Shown here one piece after another: positions 54,786 through 64,000 of a stretch of 64,000 nucleotides of DNA; within the stretch, counting starts at the first letter, position 1, and each line of letters begins with the position of its first letter. Source of the DNA: an uncultured Alphaproteobacteria bacterium (lineage in GTDB: Bacteria; Pseudomonadota; Alphaproteobacteria; Rhizobiales; Beijerinckiaceae). The position numbers and the translations under genes are program-made. The notes beneath the pieces are model-generated. The model did no database searches, was not told the DNA's origin, and worked only from the letters and a program-made list of their open reading frames with translations. The stretch spans positions 62,001 through 126,000 of the forward strand of contig CALKHP010000050.1 in the NCBI GenBank assembly GCA_937988775.1. The letters run 5' to 3'.

Positions 54786-55423
54786 GCCGCAAACGCGTCG
54801 CCGTGCTGATCTCAGGGCGCGGCTCCAACATGGTCTCGCTGATCGAGGCGGCGCGTGCCCCCGACTATCCGGCCGAGATCGTGCTGGTCATCGCCAACAA
54901 GCCGCAAGCCGGCGGGCTGGAGCGCGCCAAGGCCGCCGGCATCGCCACGAGCGTGATCGAGCACCGCGCCTACCCGACCCGCGACGCCTTCGATGCCGCC
55001 ATGCAGGCGGAACTGGAGCGGGCGCAGATCGATATCGTCTGCCTCGCCGGCTTCCTGCGCCTGCTGACGCCGGGCTTCGTCAATCGGTGGCACGGCCGCA
55101 TGCTCAACATTCACCCGGCCCTGCTGCCGAGCTTCAAGGGGCTCGATACCCATGCCCGCGCGCTCGCGGCCGGCGTCAGGATCCACGGCTGCACGGTGCA
55201 TTTCGTCGTGCCTGAAATGGATGCCGGTCCGATCATCGCGCAGGCCGCGGTGCCGGTCGCCGATGACGACACGGAAGCAACGCTTAGCGCCCGCGTGCTG
55301 GCCCAGGAGCACGTCATCTATCCGCTCGCCCTGATGCGCGTCGCCTCCAGGCGCGTCCGGCTTGCCGGCGAGCGTGTGCTCACCGGCGCGCCCCTGCCCT
55401 CCAACCCGCTCGTGGTGGCATAG
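54782..55423 (+). CDS. purN: Phosphoribosylglycinamide formyltransferase
   Basis: 213 residues. The opening VAVLISGRGSNMVSLIEAAR binds GAR, NIHPALLPSFKGLDTHARAL holds the catalytic His, and VHFVVPEMDAGPIIAQAAVP the catalytic Asp. It transfers a formyl group from 10-formyl-tetrahydrofolate. Translationally coupled to purM, giving consecutive but not adjacent steps (PurN makes FGAR, PurM later makes AIR). Ends in the repeat cluster before eno. Confidence 0.97.
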   Translation: MSRKRVAVLISGRGSNMVSLIEAARAPDYPAEIVLVIANKPQAGGLERAKAAGIATSVIEHRAYPTRDAFDAAMQAELERAQIDIVCLAGFLRLLTPGFVNRWHGRMLNIHPALLPSFKGLDTHARALAAGVRIHGCTVHFVVPEMDAGPIIAQAAVPVADDDTEATLSARVLAQEHVIYPLALMRVASRRVRLAGERVLTGAPLPSNPLVVA

Positions 55424-55733
55424 CTGCTGGGTGCCGGGTCAAGCCCGGCACAAGACGGTGTTGCCGCAACGGTCTTATCCCGGCCTTGAGCCGGGACCCA
55501 CCGATATCGCATTTCGTATCGGGATGGCCGGGTCGAGCCCGGCCATGACGGGGGACAGTTCTGCAGGCTGCTCTCGCCTTCATCGGCCGGCTTGACCGGC
55601 CGATCCCGCTTCGGAAAGGCTCACCGTCACCAGTGTCATTCCCGACGCGCTTCAGCGCGATCGGGAATCCAAGAGTCGTTGGCGCCTCGGCCTCTGGATT
55701 CCCGCCTGCGCCGGAATGACACTAAGCGCTGCT
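55424..55733. repeat. Repeat-filled 310-bp convergent region purN/eno (B5, C5a, C5b, A3)
   Basis: No gene is present. In order: family B pair at 55432-55450 (tgccgggtcaagcccggca) and 55478-55496 (tcccggccttgagccggga); family C unit atggccggg-tcgag-cccggccat at 55524-55546; family C unit atcggccgg-cttga-ccggccgat at 55582-55604, followed by cccgcttcggaaagg; and family A copy A3 at 55633-55722, whose second hairpin has one mismatch. A3 ends 11 bp from the eno stop codon. Confidence 0.85.
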
Positions 55734-57014
<1,281 letters not shown>

Positions 57015-57126
57015 GGCGGGCTCCGGCAGGGCTGGATCGGTGGACGGGAAACGCTGACCGGGCTTGTAGCAACCGGCGTTACGGGCGAAAAGCCCGGCAA
57101 CCCGATTATTATGAGGCCTGATCGCC

Positions 57127-57573
57127 ATGATCGAAACATTGCAGCTCGGCAAAGCCACAAGCCAGCCAGCCAGCCCCGAAGAGGCCGTGCTCGACCGCGT
57201 GCCCAACCCGCATGCCGGCACGCAATATCTCGCGCGCTTCACCTGCCCGGAATTCACCTCGCTGTGCCCGGTCACCGGCCAGCCGGATTTCGGCATCCTG
57301 GTCATCGACTACCTGCCGGGCGCGTGGCTGCTCGAATCGAAATCGCTCAAGATTTTCCTGGCAAGCTTCAGGAATCACGGCGCTTTCCATGAGGATTGCA
57401 CCATCGGCATCGGCAAGCGGCTCGTGGAACTGCTCGCGCCGGAATGGTTCCGCATCGGCGGCTACTGGTATCCGCGCGGCGGCATCCCGATCGACGTGTT
57501 CTGGCAGACGGGCAGCCCGCCAGCGGGCCTGTGGCTGCCCGACCAGGGCGTCGCGCCCTATCGCGGGCGCTGA
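57127..57573 (+). CDS. queF: NADPH-dependent 7-cyano-7-deazaguanine reductase QueF
   Basis: 148 residues, the short unimodular type. The nucleophile Cys47 lies in FTSLCPVTGQPDFG, and the NADPH motif is ESKSLKIF, followed by FRNHGAFHEDC. It reduces preQ0 to preQ1 in queuosine synthesis. No other que gene is in the window. The 112-bp leader shared with eno shows no preQ1 riboswitch that I can recognise. Confidence 0.96.
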   Translation: MIETLQLGKATSQPASPEEAVLDRVPNPHAGTQYLARFTCPEFTSLCPVTGQPDFGILVIDYLPGAWLLESKSLKIFLASFRNHGAFHEDCTIGIGKRLVELLAPEWFRIGGYWYPRGGIPIDVFWQTGSPPAGLWLPDQGVAPYRGR

Positions 57574-57610
57574 GGGGGAAGAGTGAGGCCCATACTTCGA
57601 GCCTGTTGAA

Positions 57611-57684
57611 ACCTCATGCCTCGAGCTTGTCGAAGGATGCTCCAGTGCGCTCTGGACCATATTTCGACGGGCTCAACATGAGGT
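57611..57684. repeat. Family D inverted repeat (D2)
   Basis: Arms acctcatgcctcgagcttgt and, in reverse complement, ttcgacgggctcaacatgag, with some mismatches. Related in sequence to D1 at 37569. Convergent junction queF/HIT. Confidence 0.78.
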
Positions 57685-57709
57685 CGGGGGTTGAAAACCC
57701 CTTCGGCGT

Positions 57710-58159
57710 CTAGCCGCCAAGCTGCCCGCGCATCTCGGTAGCGGTCGCCGTCAGGTGCTCATCGGGCGCGCGCGCCGGCAGTTGCATCTGCGGGTTGTCG
57801 ACATGGAAATAGCGTAGCGAGGTCACGTCGGTCTTCTCGTGCATCGGCACGAGATGGGCGTGGGCATGGGCGACATCGCCGCCTGAGAACATGAAACCGA
57901 CCCGCTCGACACCGTAGAGGTGCTTCTGCGCCCTGGCGATCTTCTGGCCAAGCGCCATGATTTCGGCGGCGAGATCGGCCGGCATCTGCTCGAAATAATC
58001 GTAATGCTGGCGCGGCACGATCAGCGCATGGCCCGGCCGGACCGGCTGGATATCGAGGAAGGCGCAGATGCGCTCGCCCTCGTAAATCTTGTGCGCCTTG
58101 ATGCGCCCATCCGCGATGGCGCAGAACGGGCAAAACGGCGCTTCCCCTGCCGTGGTCAT
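57710..58159 (-). CDS. HIT family hydrolase
   Basis: 149 residues from MTTAGEAPFCPFCAIADGRI. The histidine triad is GDVAHAHAHLVPMHE (HxHxH), and CPFC could bind zinc, as in many Hint-type members. It should hydrolyse nucleotide phosphoramidates or dinucleoside polyphosphates. The start overlaps the stop of the upstream hydrolase (ATGA). A longer open frame to 58372 lies inside that gene and is rejected. Confidence 0.92.
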   Translation of the reverse strand: MTTAGEAPFCPFCAIADGRIKAHKIYEGERICAFLDIQPVRPGHALIVPRQHYDYFEQMPADLAAEIMALGQKIARAQKHLYGVERVGFMFSGGDVAHAHAHLVPMHEKTDVTSLRYFHVDNPQMQLPARAPDEHLTATATEMRGQLGG

Positions 58160-58722
58160 GGCTTGCTTTCCTGCCCGCAAAACGCATCGAAACGGCCGGT
58201 CAGGCCGGCCGCGGTCGTGACGGTGGCGAACTCGCCGTCGAGCACCGCCAGTTCGACGCGATGCACCGTGCCGGCGGCAATGCCGTTGCGGTCGAAGGCG
58301 CAGCACGCATCGCCGACCAGAATGGTCCGAAAGCCGAGATTGGCGCTCATGCGCGTCGTCGTGGAGACGCAATGGTCGGTGGTCATCCCCATGATCACGA
58401 CCGGATCGGCCTGGAGCGCGCGCAGGCGGGATTCGAGATCGGTGCCGATGAAGCCGGAATTCACGCTCTTGTGCAGCACGGGTTCAGCGCCGCGCGGCCT
58501 GGCAAAATCCTTGAACGCATGGCCCGGATTGCCCGGCGCGAGCGGCGAACCCGGTGTCGCCGAATCATGCTGGAGGTGGATGACGAGCAGACCGCGTTCG
58601 CGAAAGGCGGCAAGCACGGCCGCCGCATTCTCTTCCGCCTTCGGATTGTTGCGCGCGCCCCAGAACGCCTCGTCGTCGAAGGCTTTCTGATAATCGACCA
58701 GCACGAGAACGGGTTGCGGCAT
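58156..58722 (-). CDS. Cysteine hydrolase (isochorismatase-like)
   Basis: 188 residues. The Asp-Lys-Cys catalytic triad is visible in LVLVDYQKAF (Asp10), VLHKSVNSGF and MTTDHCVSTTTRM. Family members hydrolyse isochorismate, nicotinamide, N-carbamoyl amines and related compounds; nothing nearby narrows the choice. Coupled to the HIT gene by a 4-bp overlap; kdsA ends 70 bp upstream. Confidence 0.9.
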   Translation of the reverse strand: MPQPVLVLVDYQKAFDDEAFWGARNNPKAEENAAAVLAAFRERGLLVIHLQHDSATPGSPLAPGNPGHAFKDFARPRGAEPVLHKSVNSGFIGTDLESRLRALQADPVVIMGMTTDHCVSTTTRMSANLGFRTILVGDACCAFDRNGIAAGTVHRVELAVLDGEFATVTTAAGLTGRFDAFCGQESKP

Positions 58723-58792
58723 GGCGGCTCCTCAACTCCGAGTCATGACCGTTTCCGCAAGGCGGGGCCAGCGCAAAATGCTGATGAACCGA

Positions 58793-59650
58793 TCAGGCGG
58801 CGCGCGCCTTGGCGAGGCGGTCGAAGGCCATCAGCGTTTCGAGCAGCGCCGGCATCCTGGCGAGCGGCACCATGTTGGGGCCGTCGGACGGCGCATGGTC
58901 GGGATCGCGATGCGTCTCGATGAACACGCCGGCGACGCCGACCGCGACCGCCGCCCGCGCCAGCACGGCGACGAATTCGCGCTGCCCGCCGGAGGAGGTG
59001 CCCTGCCCGCCCGGCTGCTGCACCGAGTGCGTGGCATCAAAAATCACCGGCGCGCCGGTTTGCTCGGCCATGATCGGCAGGGCGCGCATGTCGGACACCA
59101 GCGTGTTGTAGCCGAAGGAGGCGCCGCGCTCGGTCACCAGCACGTTGGCGTTGCCGGCCCCGGTCAGCTTGGCGACGACGTTCTTCATGTCCCAGGGCGC
59201 GAGAAACTGCCCCTTCTTGACGTTGACGACGCAGCCGGTGCGGGCGGCGGCCACCAGCAGGTCGGTCTGGCGGCTGAGGAAAGCCGGGATTTGCAGGATG
59301 TCGATCGTGCCGGCGAGAGCGGCGCATTGGCCGGCCTCATGCACGTCGGTCAAGACCGGCAGGCCGAACTCGCGCTTGATGCGCGCGAACACCGGCAGCG
59401 CCGCCTCGAGCCCGACGCCGCGCGCCGCGCCGCCGCTGGTGCGGTTCGCCTTGTCGAACGAGGTCTTGTAGACGAGCCCGATGCCGAGGCGGGCACACAT
59501 TTCCTTGAGGCTGCCGGCCATGTCGAGCGCATGGGCCTCGCTCTCCATCTGGCACGGGCCGGCGATCAGGGCGAGCGGCAGCGCATTGCCGAAGGAGACG
59601 TTGCCGGCGGTCACGACCGCATTGGCGCCGGAGGCTGACGGGGTGGACAA
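58793..59650 (-). CDS. kdsA: 3-deoxy-8-phosphooctulonate synthase
   Basis: 285 residues. ALIAGPCQMESEAHAL and YKTSFDKANRTSGGAARGVG are KdsA signatures, with IFDATHSVQQPGGQGTSSGG further on. It condenses PEP with arabinose 5-phosphate to make Kdo 8-phosphate for lipopolysaccharide. The start is an unusual TTG at 59650, supported by GAGGAG eight bases upstream; no ATG fits. pyrG lies 12 bp upstream. Confidence 0.96.
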   Translation of the reverse strand: MSTPSASGANAVVTAGNVSFGNALPLALIAGPCQMESEAHALDMAGSLKEMCARLGIGLVYKTSFDKANRTSGGAARGVGLEAALPVFARIKREFGLPVLTDVHEAGQCAALAGTIDILQIPAFLSRQTDLLVAAARTGCVVNVKKGQFLAPWDMKNVVAKLTGAGNANVLVTERGASFGYNTLVSDMRALPIMAEQTGAPVIFDATHSVQQPGGQGTSSGGQREFVAVLARAAVAVGVAGVFIETHRDPDHAPSDGPNMVPLARMPALLETLMAFDRLAKARAA

Positions 59651-59662
59651 GCGACGCGCTCC

Positions 59663-61291
59663 TCAGACCAGCCGGCTCTGCTCCACCGCCGCGGCAATAA
59701 ACGACGCGAATAGCGGATGCGGTTCGAGCGGCCGCGATTTCAGCTCGGGATGATATTGCACGCCGATAAACCACGGATGATCCGGATATTCCACCGTCTC
59801 GGGCAGCAGCCCGTCCGGCGAGGTGCCGGTGAAGGCGAGGCCGCAACGCTCCAGCCGCTCGCGGTAATTGGTGTTGACTTCCCAGCGGTGGCGGTGGCGC
59901 TCGGAAATCGTCGTCGCGCCGTAGATCGCGGCGATCTTCGAGTTGCCCGACAGCGTCGCCTCATAGGCGCCGAGCCGCATCGTGCCGCCGAGATTGCCGC
60001 CATGGGCGCGCTGTTCGAGTTGCTCGCCGCGCATCCATTCCGTCATCACCGCGACCACGGGCTCGCTGGTCGGGCCGAACTCGGTCGAACTGGCGTCGGG
60101 GATGCCGGCAAGGTTGCGCGCCGCCTCGATGCACGCCATCTGCATGCCGAAGCAGATGCCGAAATACGGCACCTTGCGCTCGCGGGCAAAGCGCGCCGCC
60201 TGGATCTTGCCTTCGGCCCCGCGCAAGCCGAATCCGCCCGGCACCATGATGCCGTTGACGTGGTCGAGCAGCGGCGCCGGGTCTTCCTTCTCGAAAATCT
60301 CGCTCTCGATCCAGTCGAGCTCGACCTTCACGCGGTTGGCGAAACCGCCGTGATGCAACGCCTCGATCAGCGACTTATAGGCGTCCTTCATGCCGGTATA
60401 TTTGCCGACGACGGCGATGGTGACCTTGCCTTCCGGGTTGCGGATATTCTCGATTAGCTCCTGCCAGCGCTGCAGGCGCGGCGCGGCGGATTCGCCCAGC
60501 CCGAACGCATGCAATACCTCGCGGTCGAGCCCCTGCGCGTGATAGGCGAGCGGCACCTCGTAAATGTCGCCGACGTCGCGCGCCTCGATCACCGCGCTCG
60601 GGCGCACGTTGCAGAACAGCGCCAGCTTGCGGCGCTCGGTATCGGGAATCGGCCGGTCGGTGCGGCACAGCAGGATGTCGGGCTGGATGCCGATCGAGCG
60701 CAGTTCCTGCACGGAATGCTGGGTCGGCTTGGTCTTCAGTTCGCCGGCGCTGGCGATATAGGGCAGCAGCGTCAGGTGGATATAGATCGCATCGCCGCGC
60801 GGCAGGTCGTTCTTCAACTGGCGGATCGCCTCGAAGAACGGCAGCCCCTCGATATCGCCAACCGTACCGCCGACCTCGATCAGCACGAAGTCGTAGCCCT
60901 CGTTGCCCGAGAGCACGAAATCCTTGATGGCATCGGTGACGTGCGGGATGACCTGCACCGTGGCGCCGAGATAATCGCCGCGCCGCTCCTTGGCGATGAT
61001 CTCCTGATAGATGCGGCCAGTGGTGATGTTGTCGGTGCGCTTGGCCGGAATGCCGGTGAAGCGCTCGTAATGGCCGAGATCGAGATCGGTCTCGGCGCCA
61101 TCATCGGTGACGAACACCTCGCCATGCTGATACGGGCTCATCGTGCCCGGATCGACGTTGAGATAGGGGTCGAGCTTGCGCAGGCGCACCGAGAAGCCGC
61201 GCGCTTGCAGCACCGCGCCGAGCGCCGCCGAGGCCAGACCCTTGCCGAGAGAGGAAACCACACCACCGGTGATGAAAACATACCGTGCCAT
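59663..61291 (-). CDS. pyrG: CTP synthase
   Basis: 542 residues. The N-terminal amidoligase domain starts MARYVFITGGVVSSLGKGLA, and the C-terminal class I glutaminase has its Cys in YFGICFGMQMACIE (about residue 380) and the His-Glu pair in VQYHPELKSRPL. It makes CTP from UTP and glutamine. Between secG (upstream, ending at a strong terminator) and kdsA, as in most Rhizobiales. Confidence 0.98.
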   Translation of the reverse strand: MARYVFITGGVVSSLGKGLASAALGAVLQARGFSVRLRKLDPYLNVDPGTMSPYQHGEVFVTDDGAETDLDLGHYERFTGIPAKRTDNITTGRIYQEIIAKERRGDYLGATVQVIPHVTDAIKDFVLSGNEGYDFVLIEVGGTVGDIEGLPFFEAIRQLKNDLPRGDAIYIHLTLLPYIASAGELKTKPTQHSVQELRSIGIQPDILLCRTDRPIPDTERRKLALFCNVRPSAVIEARDVGDIYEVPLAYHAQGLDREVLHAFGLGESAAPRLQRWQELIENIRNPEGKVTIAVVGKYTGMKDAYKSLIEALHHGGFANRVKVELDWIESEIFEKEDPAPLLDHVNGIMVPGGFGLRGAEGKIQAARFARERKVPYFGICFGMQMACIEAARNLAGIPDASSTEFGPTSEPVVAVMTEWMRGEQLEQRAHGGNLGGTMRLGAYEATLSGNSKIAAIYGATTISERHRHRWEVNTNYRERLERCGLAFTGTSPDGLLPETVEYPDHPWFIGVQYHPELKSRPLEPHPLFASFIAAAVEQSRLV

Positions 61292-61350
61292 GGGAGCCCA
61301 CCTCTAAAGCGTCCAGGTCGATTCGGCTAGCGGCGCCTGAATCGTTCAAA

Positions 61351-61388
61351 AACAAAACCGGCCGCGATCCACAGCGGATCGCGGCCGG
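61351..61388 (-). terminator. Rho-independent terminator of secG
   Basis: A perfect 13-bp-arm stem ccggccgcgatcc/ggatcgcggccgg with a 5-base loop at 61358-61388. On the minus strand it is followed by TTTTGTTTTTG. It lies 17 bp after the secG stop, so pyrG must have its own promoter in the 60 bp that remain. Confidence 0.92.
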
Positions 61389-61405
61389 ATGACGGAATGC
61401 AAGCG

Positions 61406-61828
61406 TTATTTCTGCGGCGTCGGAGCGCCAGGCACCGGCAGCGACGGCGCGGTCGGCACCGATGGCGGGTTGTTGTTGTTCTGCATCTTCTTGAGTTCGT
61501 CCAGCACACCGCCCGAGCCGGTGCCCGGCGCCGCCGGAGCACTCGACGATGCCGGCGCGCTGGGCGCCATGCTGTCGATCAGCGAGCCCGAGCCGGTGCC
61601 GTAGCGGCCAAGGATCGACAGCCCGAGGCTGGTGATGAAAAACAGCGTGCCGAGAATGGCCGTGGTGCGCGTCAGCAGGTTGGTCTGGCCGCGCCCGGTA
61701 AAGAAACCGCCGGAGCCACCACCGCCGCCGCCAATGCCCAGCGCGCCGCCTTCCGACTTCTGCAGCAGCACCACCACGCACAGCGCGATGACGATCAGCA
61801 GATGAAAGGTGATCAGCAGATTTTCCAT
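61406..61828 (-). CDS. secG: Protein-export membrane protein SecG
   Basis: 140 residues from MENLLITFHLLIVIALCVVV, the first membrane segment; the open frame to 61903 is not conserved. The QKSEGGALGIGGG loop and the second segment (TAILGTLFFITSLGLSIL) are typical. The tail of about 55 residues is Pro/Ser/Ala/Asn-rich, longer than in E. coli. It is the third subunit of SecYEG. secD, secF and yajC are 40 kb away. Confidence 0.95.
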   Translation of the reverse strand: MENLLITFHLLIVIALCVVVLLQKSEGGALGIGGGGGGSGGFFTGRGQTNLLTRTTAILGTLFFITSLGLSILGRYGTGSGSLIDSMAPSAPASSSAPAAPGTGSGGVLDELKKMQNNNNPPSVPTAPSLPVPGAPTPQK

Positions 61829-62003
61829 AAGTCTTCCAACATAACGCTTCGCGCGCAGCGATCGCGCCCTGAAGCTCGGCATCGCGGGATTGGGCAGGTC
61901 CATAACCGATCCGGCGAGGATGCGCTAGCCCTCTCCATGACACAGATGGCAACTCGTGCGGCTAACGCCAAGGGTCCCGGGTGAACAGGACCCGTCCCAC
62001 CAA

Positions 62004-62092
62004 GTGTCATTCCCGACGCGCAGGAGCGCGATCGGGAATCCAGGGGCCGCTTATGCGACGCCTCTGGATTCCCGCCTGCGCGGGAATGACAC
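62004..62092. repeat. Family A double-hairpin repeat (A4)
   Basis: An 89-bp unit in the same orientation as A2 and A3, bounded by gtgtcattcccg and cgggaatgacac. It lies between tpiA and secG, which run in the same direction, 34 bp after the tpiA stop. Confidence 0.9.
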
Positions 62093-62126
62093 TGGGCGCC
62101 GATCAGCGGGGCGCCACGGCGAGCGT

Positions 62127-62912
62127 TCAGCGATACGCTGCCGCAATGCCGAGAAAATCGACCGCCTTGAGGCTGGCGCCGCCGACCAGCGCGCCGTTCA
62201 CCTCCGGCAGCTTGAGGATTTCGTCGGCGTTGGACGGCTTGACCGAGCCGCCATACAGGATGCGCATGCCGCGCCCCTCGGCCTTGAAGCGCCGGGCGAG
62301 CGCCTTGCGGATCGCACCATGCACCTCGACGATCTGCTCGTTGCTCGGCGTGCGCCCGGTGCCGATCGCCCAGACCGGCTCGTAGGCGATCACCGTATTG
62401 GCCGCGCCGGCACCATCGGGAACCGAGCCGGAGAGCTGGCGGCCGATCACGCCGAGCGTCTTGCCGGCGTCGCGCTCGCGCTCCGTCTCGCCGATGCAGA
62501 CCACCGCCATCAGGCCGGCCCGCCAGGCGGCCTCGCATTTCGCCCGCACCTGCGCATTGGTTTCGCGATGGCCGGCGCGGCGTTCCGAATGGCCGACGAT
62601 CACGGCCGTCGCGCCGAGATCGGCCAGCATCGCCGCCGAAATATCACCGGTGAAGGCGCCTGCCTCCTCGGCGTGGCAATCCTGCGCGCCGACCGCGACG
62701 CGCGAGCCGAGCGCGATCACGCTCGCCGCCTGCATCAGCGTCGCTGGCGGACAGACCAGCAGGTCGACCGCAGCGCGCAGCCCGGCATCGTAGCCCTCGC
62801 TCATCATGCCGAGCTCGCGCAGCGCGCGCCTGCTGCCATTCATTTTCCAGTTGCCGGCAACCAGCGGCCGCAATCCGTTCGTGCGCAATCCGTTCGTGCT
62901 TGTCGCGCTCAT
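62127..62912 (-). CDS. tpiA: Triosephosphate isomerase
   Basis: 261 residues. Catalytic residues are in NWKMNG (Lys), VIVGHSERR (His) and IAYEPVWAIGTG (Glu), and the phosphate loop ILYGGSVKPSNA is present. It interconverts the triose phosphates of glycolysis. Before the barrel the N-terminus holds a direct repeat, TNGLRTNGLRP, encoded by an almost perfect 15-bp tandem duplication at 62866-62895. Divergent from the PpiD-like gene. Confidence 0.97.
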   Translation of the reverse strand: MSATSTNGLRTNGLRPLVAGNWKMNGSRRALRELGMMSEGYDAGLRAAVDLLVCPPATLMQAASVIALGSRVAVGAQDCHAEEAGAFTGDISAAMLADLGATAVIVGHSERRAGHRETNAQVRAKCEAAWRAGLMAVVCIGETERERDAGKTLGVIGRQLSGSVPDGAGAANTVIAYEPVWAIGTGRTPSNEQIVEVHGAIRKALARRFKAEGRGMRILYGGSVKPSNADEILKLPEVNGALVGGASLKAVDFLGIAAAYR

Positions 62913-63083
62913 GCTGTTGGTGTGCCCCAGAATGCGTTTTCGTGCCGCAACCGGTTAACATGGCGGCCGGCGGCCGGCAACGCGCGCCGCGCCTGTTGCT
63001 CGCGGCGAATGTCGTCCCTATAAGTCGCCTCCATCCTTCGCGGGCGTTCGCCGCCCGCCCCACGAGAAAGAAATCGAGCCGCC

Positions 63084-64000
63084 ATGCTTACGGGAATGCG
63101 TACCGCCACCAAGAACTGGCTCGGCCGCACCGTCATGGCGGTGCTGTTCGGCCTGCTGAGCATTTCCTTCGCCATCTGGGGTATCGGCGATATCTTCCGT
63201 GGTTATGGCGCGAGCACCGTGGCGGTGGTCGGCCCGACCGAGATCGGCGTCGAGACGTTGCGCCGCGCCTATGTCGACGAGATCCAGCGCCTGTCGCAGC
63301 AGGCCCGGCGCGGCATCACCAACGAGCAGGCGCGCGCGCTCGGCATCGACAGGCAGGTGTTGCAACGCCTCGTCAGCGACGCCGTGCTCGACGAAAGCGC
63401 CCGCAATCTCGGCCTGCGCGTGTCCGACAAGACGGTGGCCAGGTCGCTGATCAACGAGCCGGCCTTCAAGGGTCCGGACGGCCAGTTCAACCGCGACACC
63501 TTCAACCAGTATCTGCGCCAGAGCGGCTATAATGAGGCCGGTTTCCTGCAACAGCAGGCGCTGGTGATGGCGCGCCAGGAGCTTTACGCAGGGCTCGGCG
63601 TCGAGCCGTATGTGCCTGAAATCTGGTTCGACGTTATCGAACGCTACCGCAGCGAGCAGCGCAGCGTCGCGTTTTTCCTGCTGCCTGCTTCCAGCGTCGG
63701 CGAGATCGCCGCGCCGGACGACGCCACCCTCAAGGCATTCTTCGAGAGCAACAAGGCGCAGTATCGCGCCCCCGAATTCCGCCAGGTCACGCTGCTCAGC
63801 GTGTTGCCGCGCGATTTCCAGGGCGAGGTCACGGTGACGGACGACGAACTGCACAAGGCCTATGACGAGGCCGCCAAGGCCGGGCGCTTCGGCGCGCCGG
63901 AAAAGCGCACCATCCAGCAGATCGTGTTCCCGAACGAGGCCGATGCCGCCACCGCCGCGGTCAAGCTTGCATCCGGCACGCCGTTCGAGACGCTGGTCGC
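63084..64000 (+). CDS. PpiD/SurA-N-type peptidyl-prolyl isomerase, membrane-anchored, partial
   Basis: The first 305 codons are present; the gene leaves at the right edge. MLTGMRTATKNWLGRTVMAV leads into one membrane segment (VLFGLLSISFAIWGIGDIF), then a SurA-N-type chaperone region (residues 38-190, including GPDGQFNRDTFNQYLRQSGY). The start of a parvulin domain (APEKRTIQQIVFPNEADAAT) is just visible. E. coli PpiD is a periplasmic foldase near SecYEG. Its position opposite tpiA is common in Rhizobiales. Confidence 0.9.
   Translation, partial: MLTGMRTATKNWLGRTVMAVLFGLLSISFAIWGIGDIFRGYGASTVAVVGPTEIGVETLRRAYVDEIQRLSQQARRGITNEQARALGIDRQVLQRLVSDAVLDESARNLGLRVSDKTVARSLINEPAFKGPDGQFNRDTFNQYLRQSGYNEAGFLQQQALVMARQELYAGLGVEPYVPEIWFDVIERYRSEQRSVAFFLLPASSVGEIAAPDDATLKAFFESNKAQYRAPEFRQVTLLSVLPRDFQGEVTVTDDELHKAYDEAAKAGRFGAPEKRTIQQIVFPNEADAATAAVKLASGTPFETLV

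Noticed and set aside
57015..57126. preQ1 riboswitch before queF
   Set aside because: I looked for the compact preQ1-I stem with its A-rich tail in the leader and found no match; the leader is short and shared with eno.

Overview
This window is a chromosomal housekeeping segment from a high-GC alphaproteobacterium, most likely in the Hyphomicrobiales (Rhizobiales). The evidence is: LexA box of the alphaproteobacterial direct-repeat type between uvrA and ssb; an HdaA-type DnaA regulator beside ppk1; a standalone CinA-C domain after ispF; a DUF1127 small protein; and long blocks whose gene order is typical of the group (uvrA/ssb-marC-gyrA-coaD; yajC-secD-secF-Mth938-NDUFAF6-like; nlpD-pcm-surE-serS-tatCBA-scpBA-nagZ-SPOR-argS-dgt/erpA; aspS-rnd-ppx-ppk1-hdaA-purM-purN; eno-kdsA-pyrG-secG-tpiA). 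I count 61 protein genes, two of them cut by the window edges. I see no rRNA, tRNA, CRISPR array, prophage, insertion sequence or plasmid gene.

Layout. 1-4.5 kb: end of ispF, cinA, a COQ10/RatA-like protein, two cyclophilins around a small secreted protein, coaD, and a PPK2 kinase. 4.7-11.4 kb: a HAD phosphatase, a DUF849 (BKACE) enzyme and gyrA in one leftward unit, then marC, an M20 peptidase and a DUF1127 gene. 11.7-17.5 kb: uvrA and ssb diverge from a LexA box, followed by an acetyltransferase and trmFO. 17.5-22 kb: a leftward yajC-secD-secF operon ending in homologues of the mitochondrial complex I assembly factors NDUFAF3 and NDUFAF6. 22-37 kb: a DUF815 ATPase, then a long leftward run covering cell-wall activation (NlpD), protein repair (Pcm), SurE, SerS, Tat export, the ScpAB condensin partners, NagZ, a SPOR protein, ArgS and Dgt. 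37-45 kb: ErpA, malic enzyme, a GT4-GT8-GT4 glycosyltransferase group and AspS. 45-55.4 kb: GST, RNase D, Ppx, PPK1, HdaA, an AI-2E family permease, a CDP-alcohol transferase, and PurM/PurN. 55.7-64 kb: enolase, QueF, a HIT protein, an isochorismatase-like hydrolase, KdsA, PyrG, SecG, TpiA and the start of a PpiD-like foldase.

The most striking non-coding content is a set of four families of short palindromic repeats (called A-D here). They occupy all eight convergent gene junctions wider than 20 bp, are absent from all eleven divergent junctions, and occur only three times between same-strand genes. They probably act as transcription-end or mRNA-end structures, or are REP-like mobile elements tolerated there.

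I did not find a clear new multi-gene system. The leads most worth following are the paired NDUFAF3/NDUFAF6 homologues on the Sec operon, the paralogous GT4 pair around a GT8, the repeat distribution, two perfect dyads upstream of purM and between yajC and the DUF815 gene, and a GyrA with Gln at the position of the quinolone-determining Ser83.
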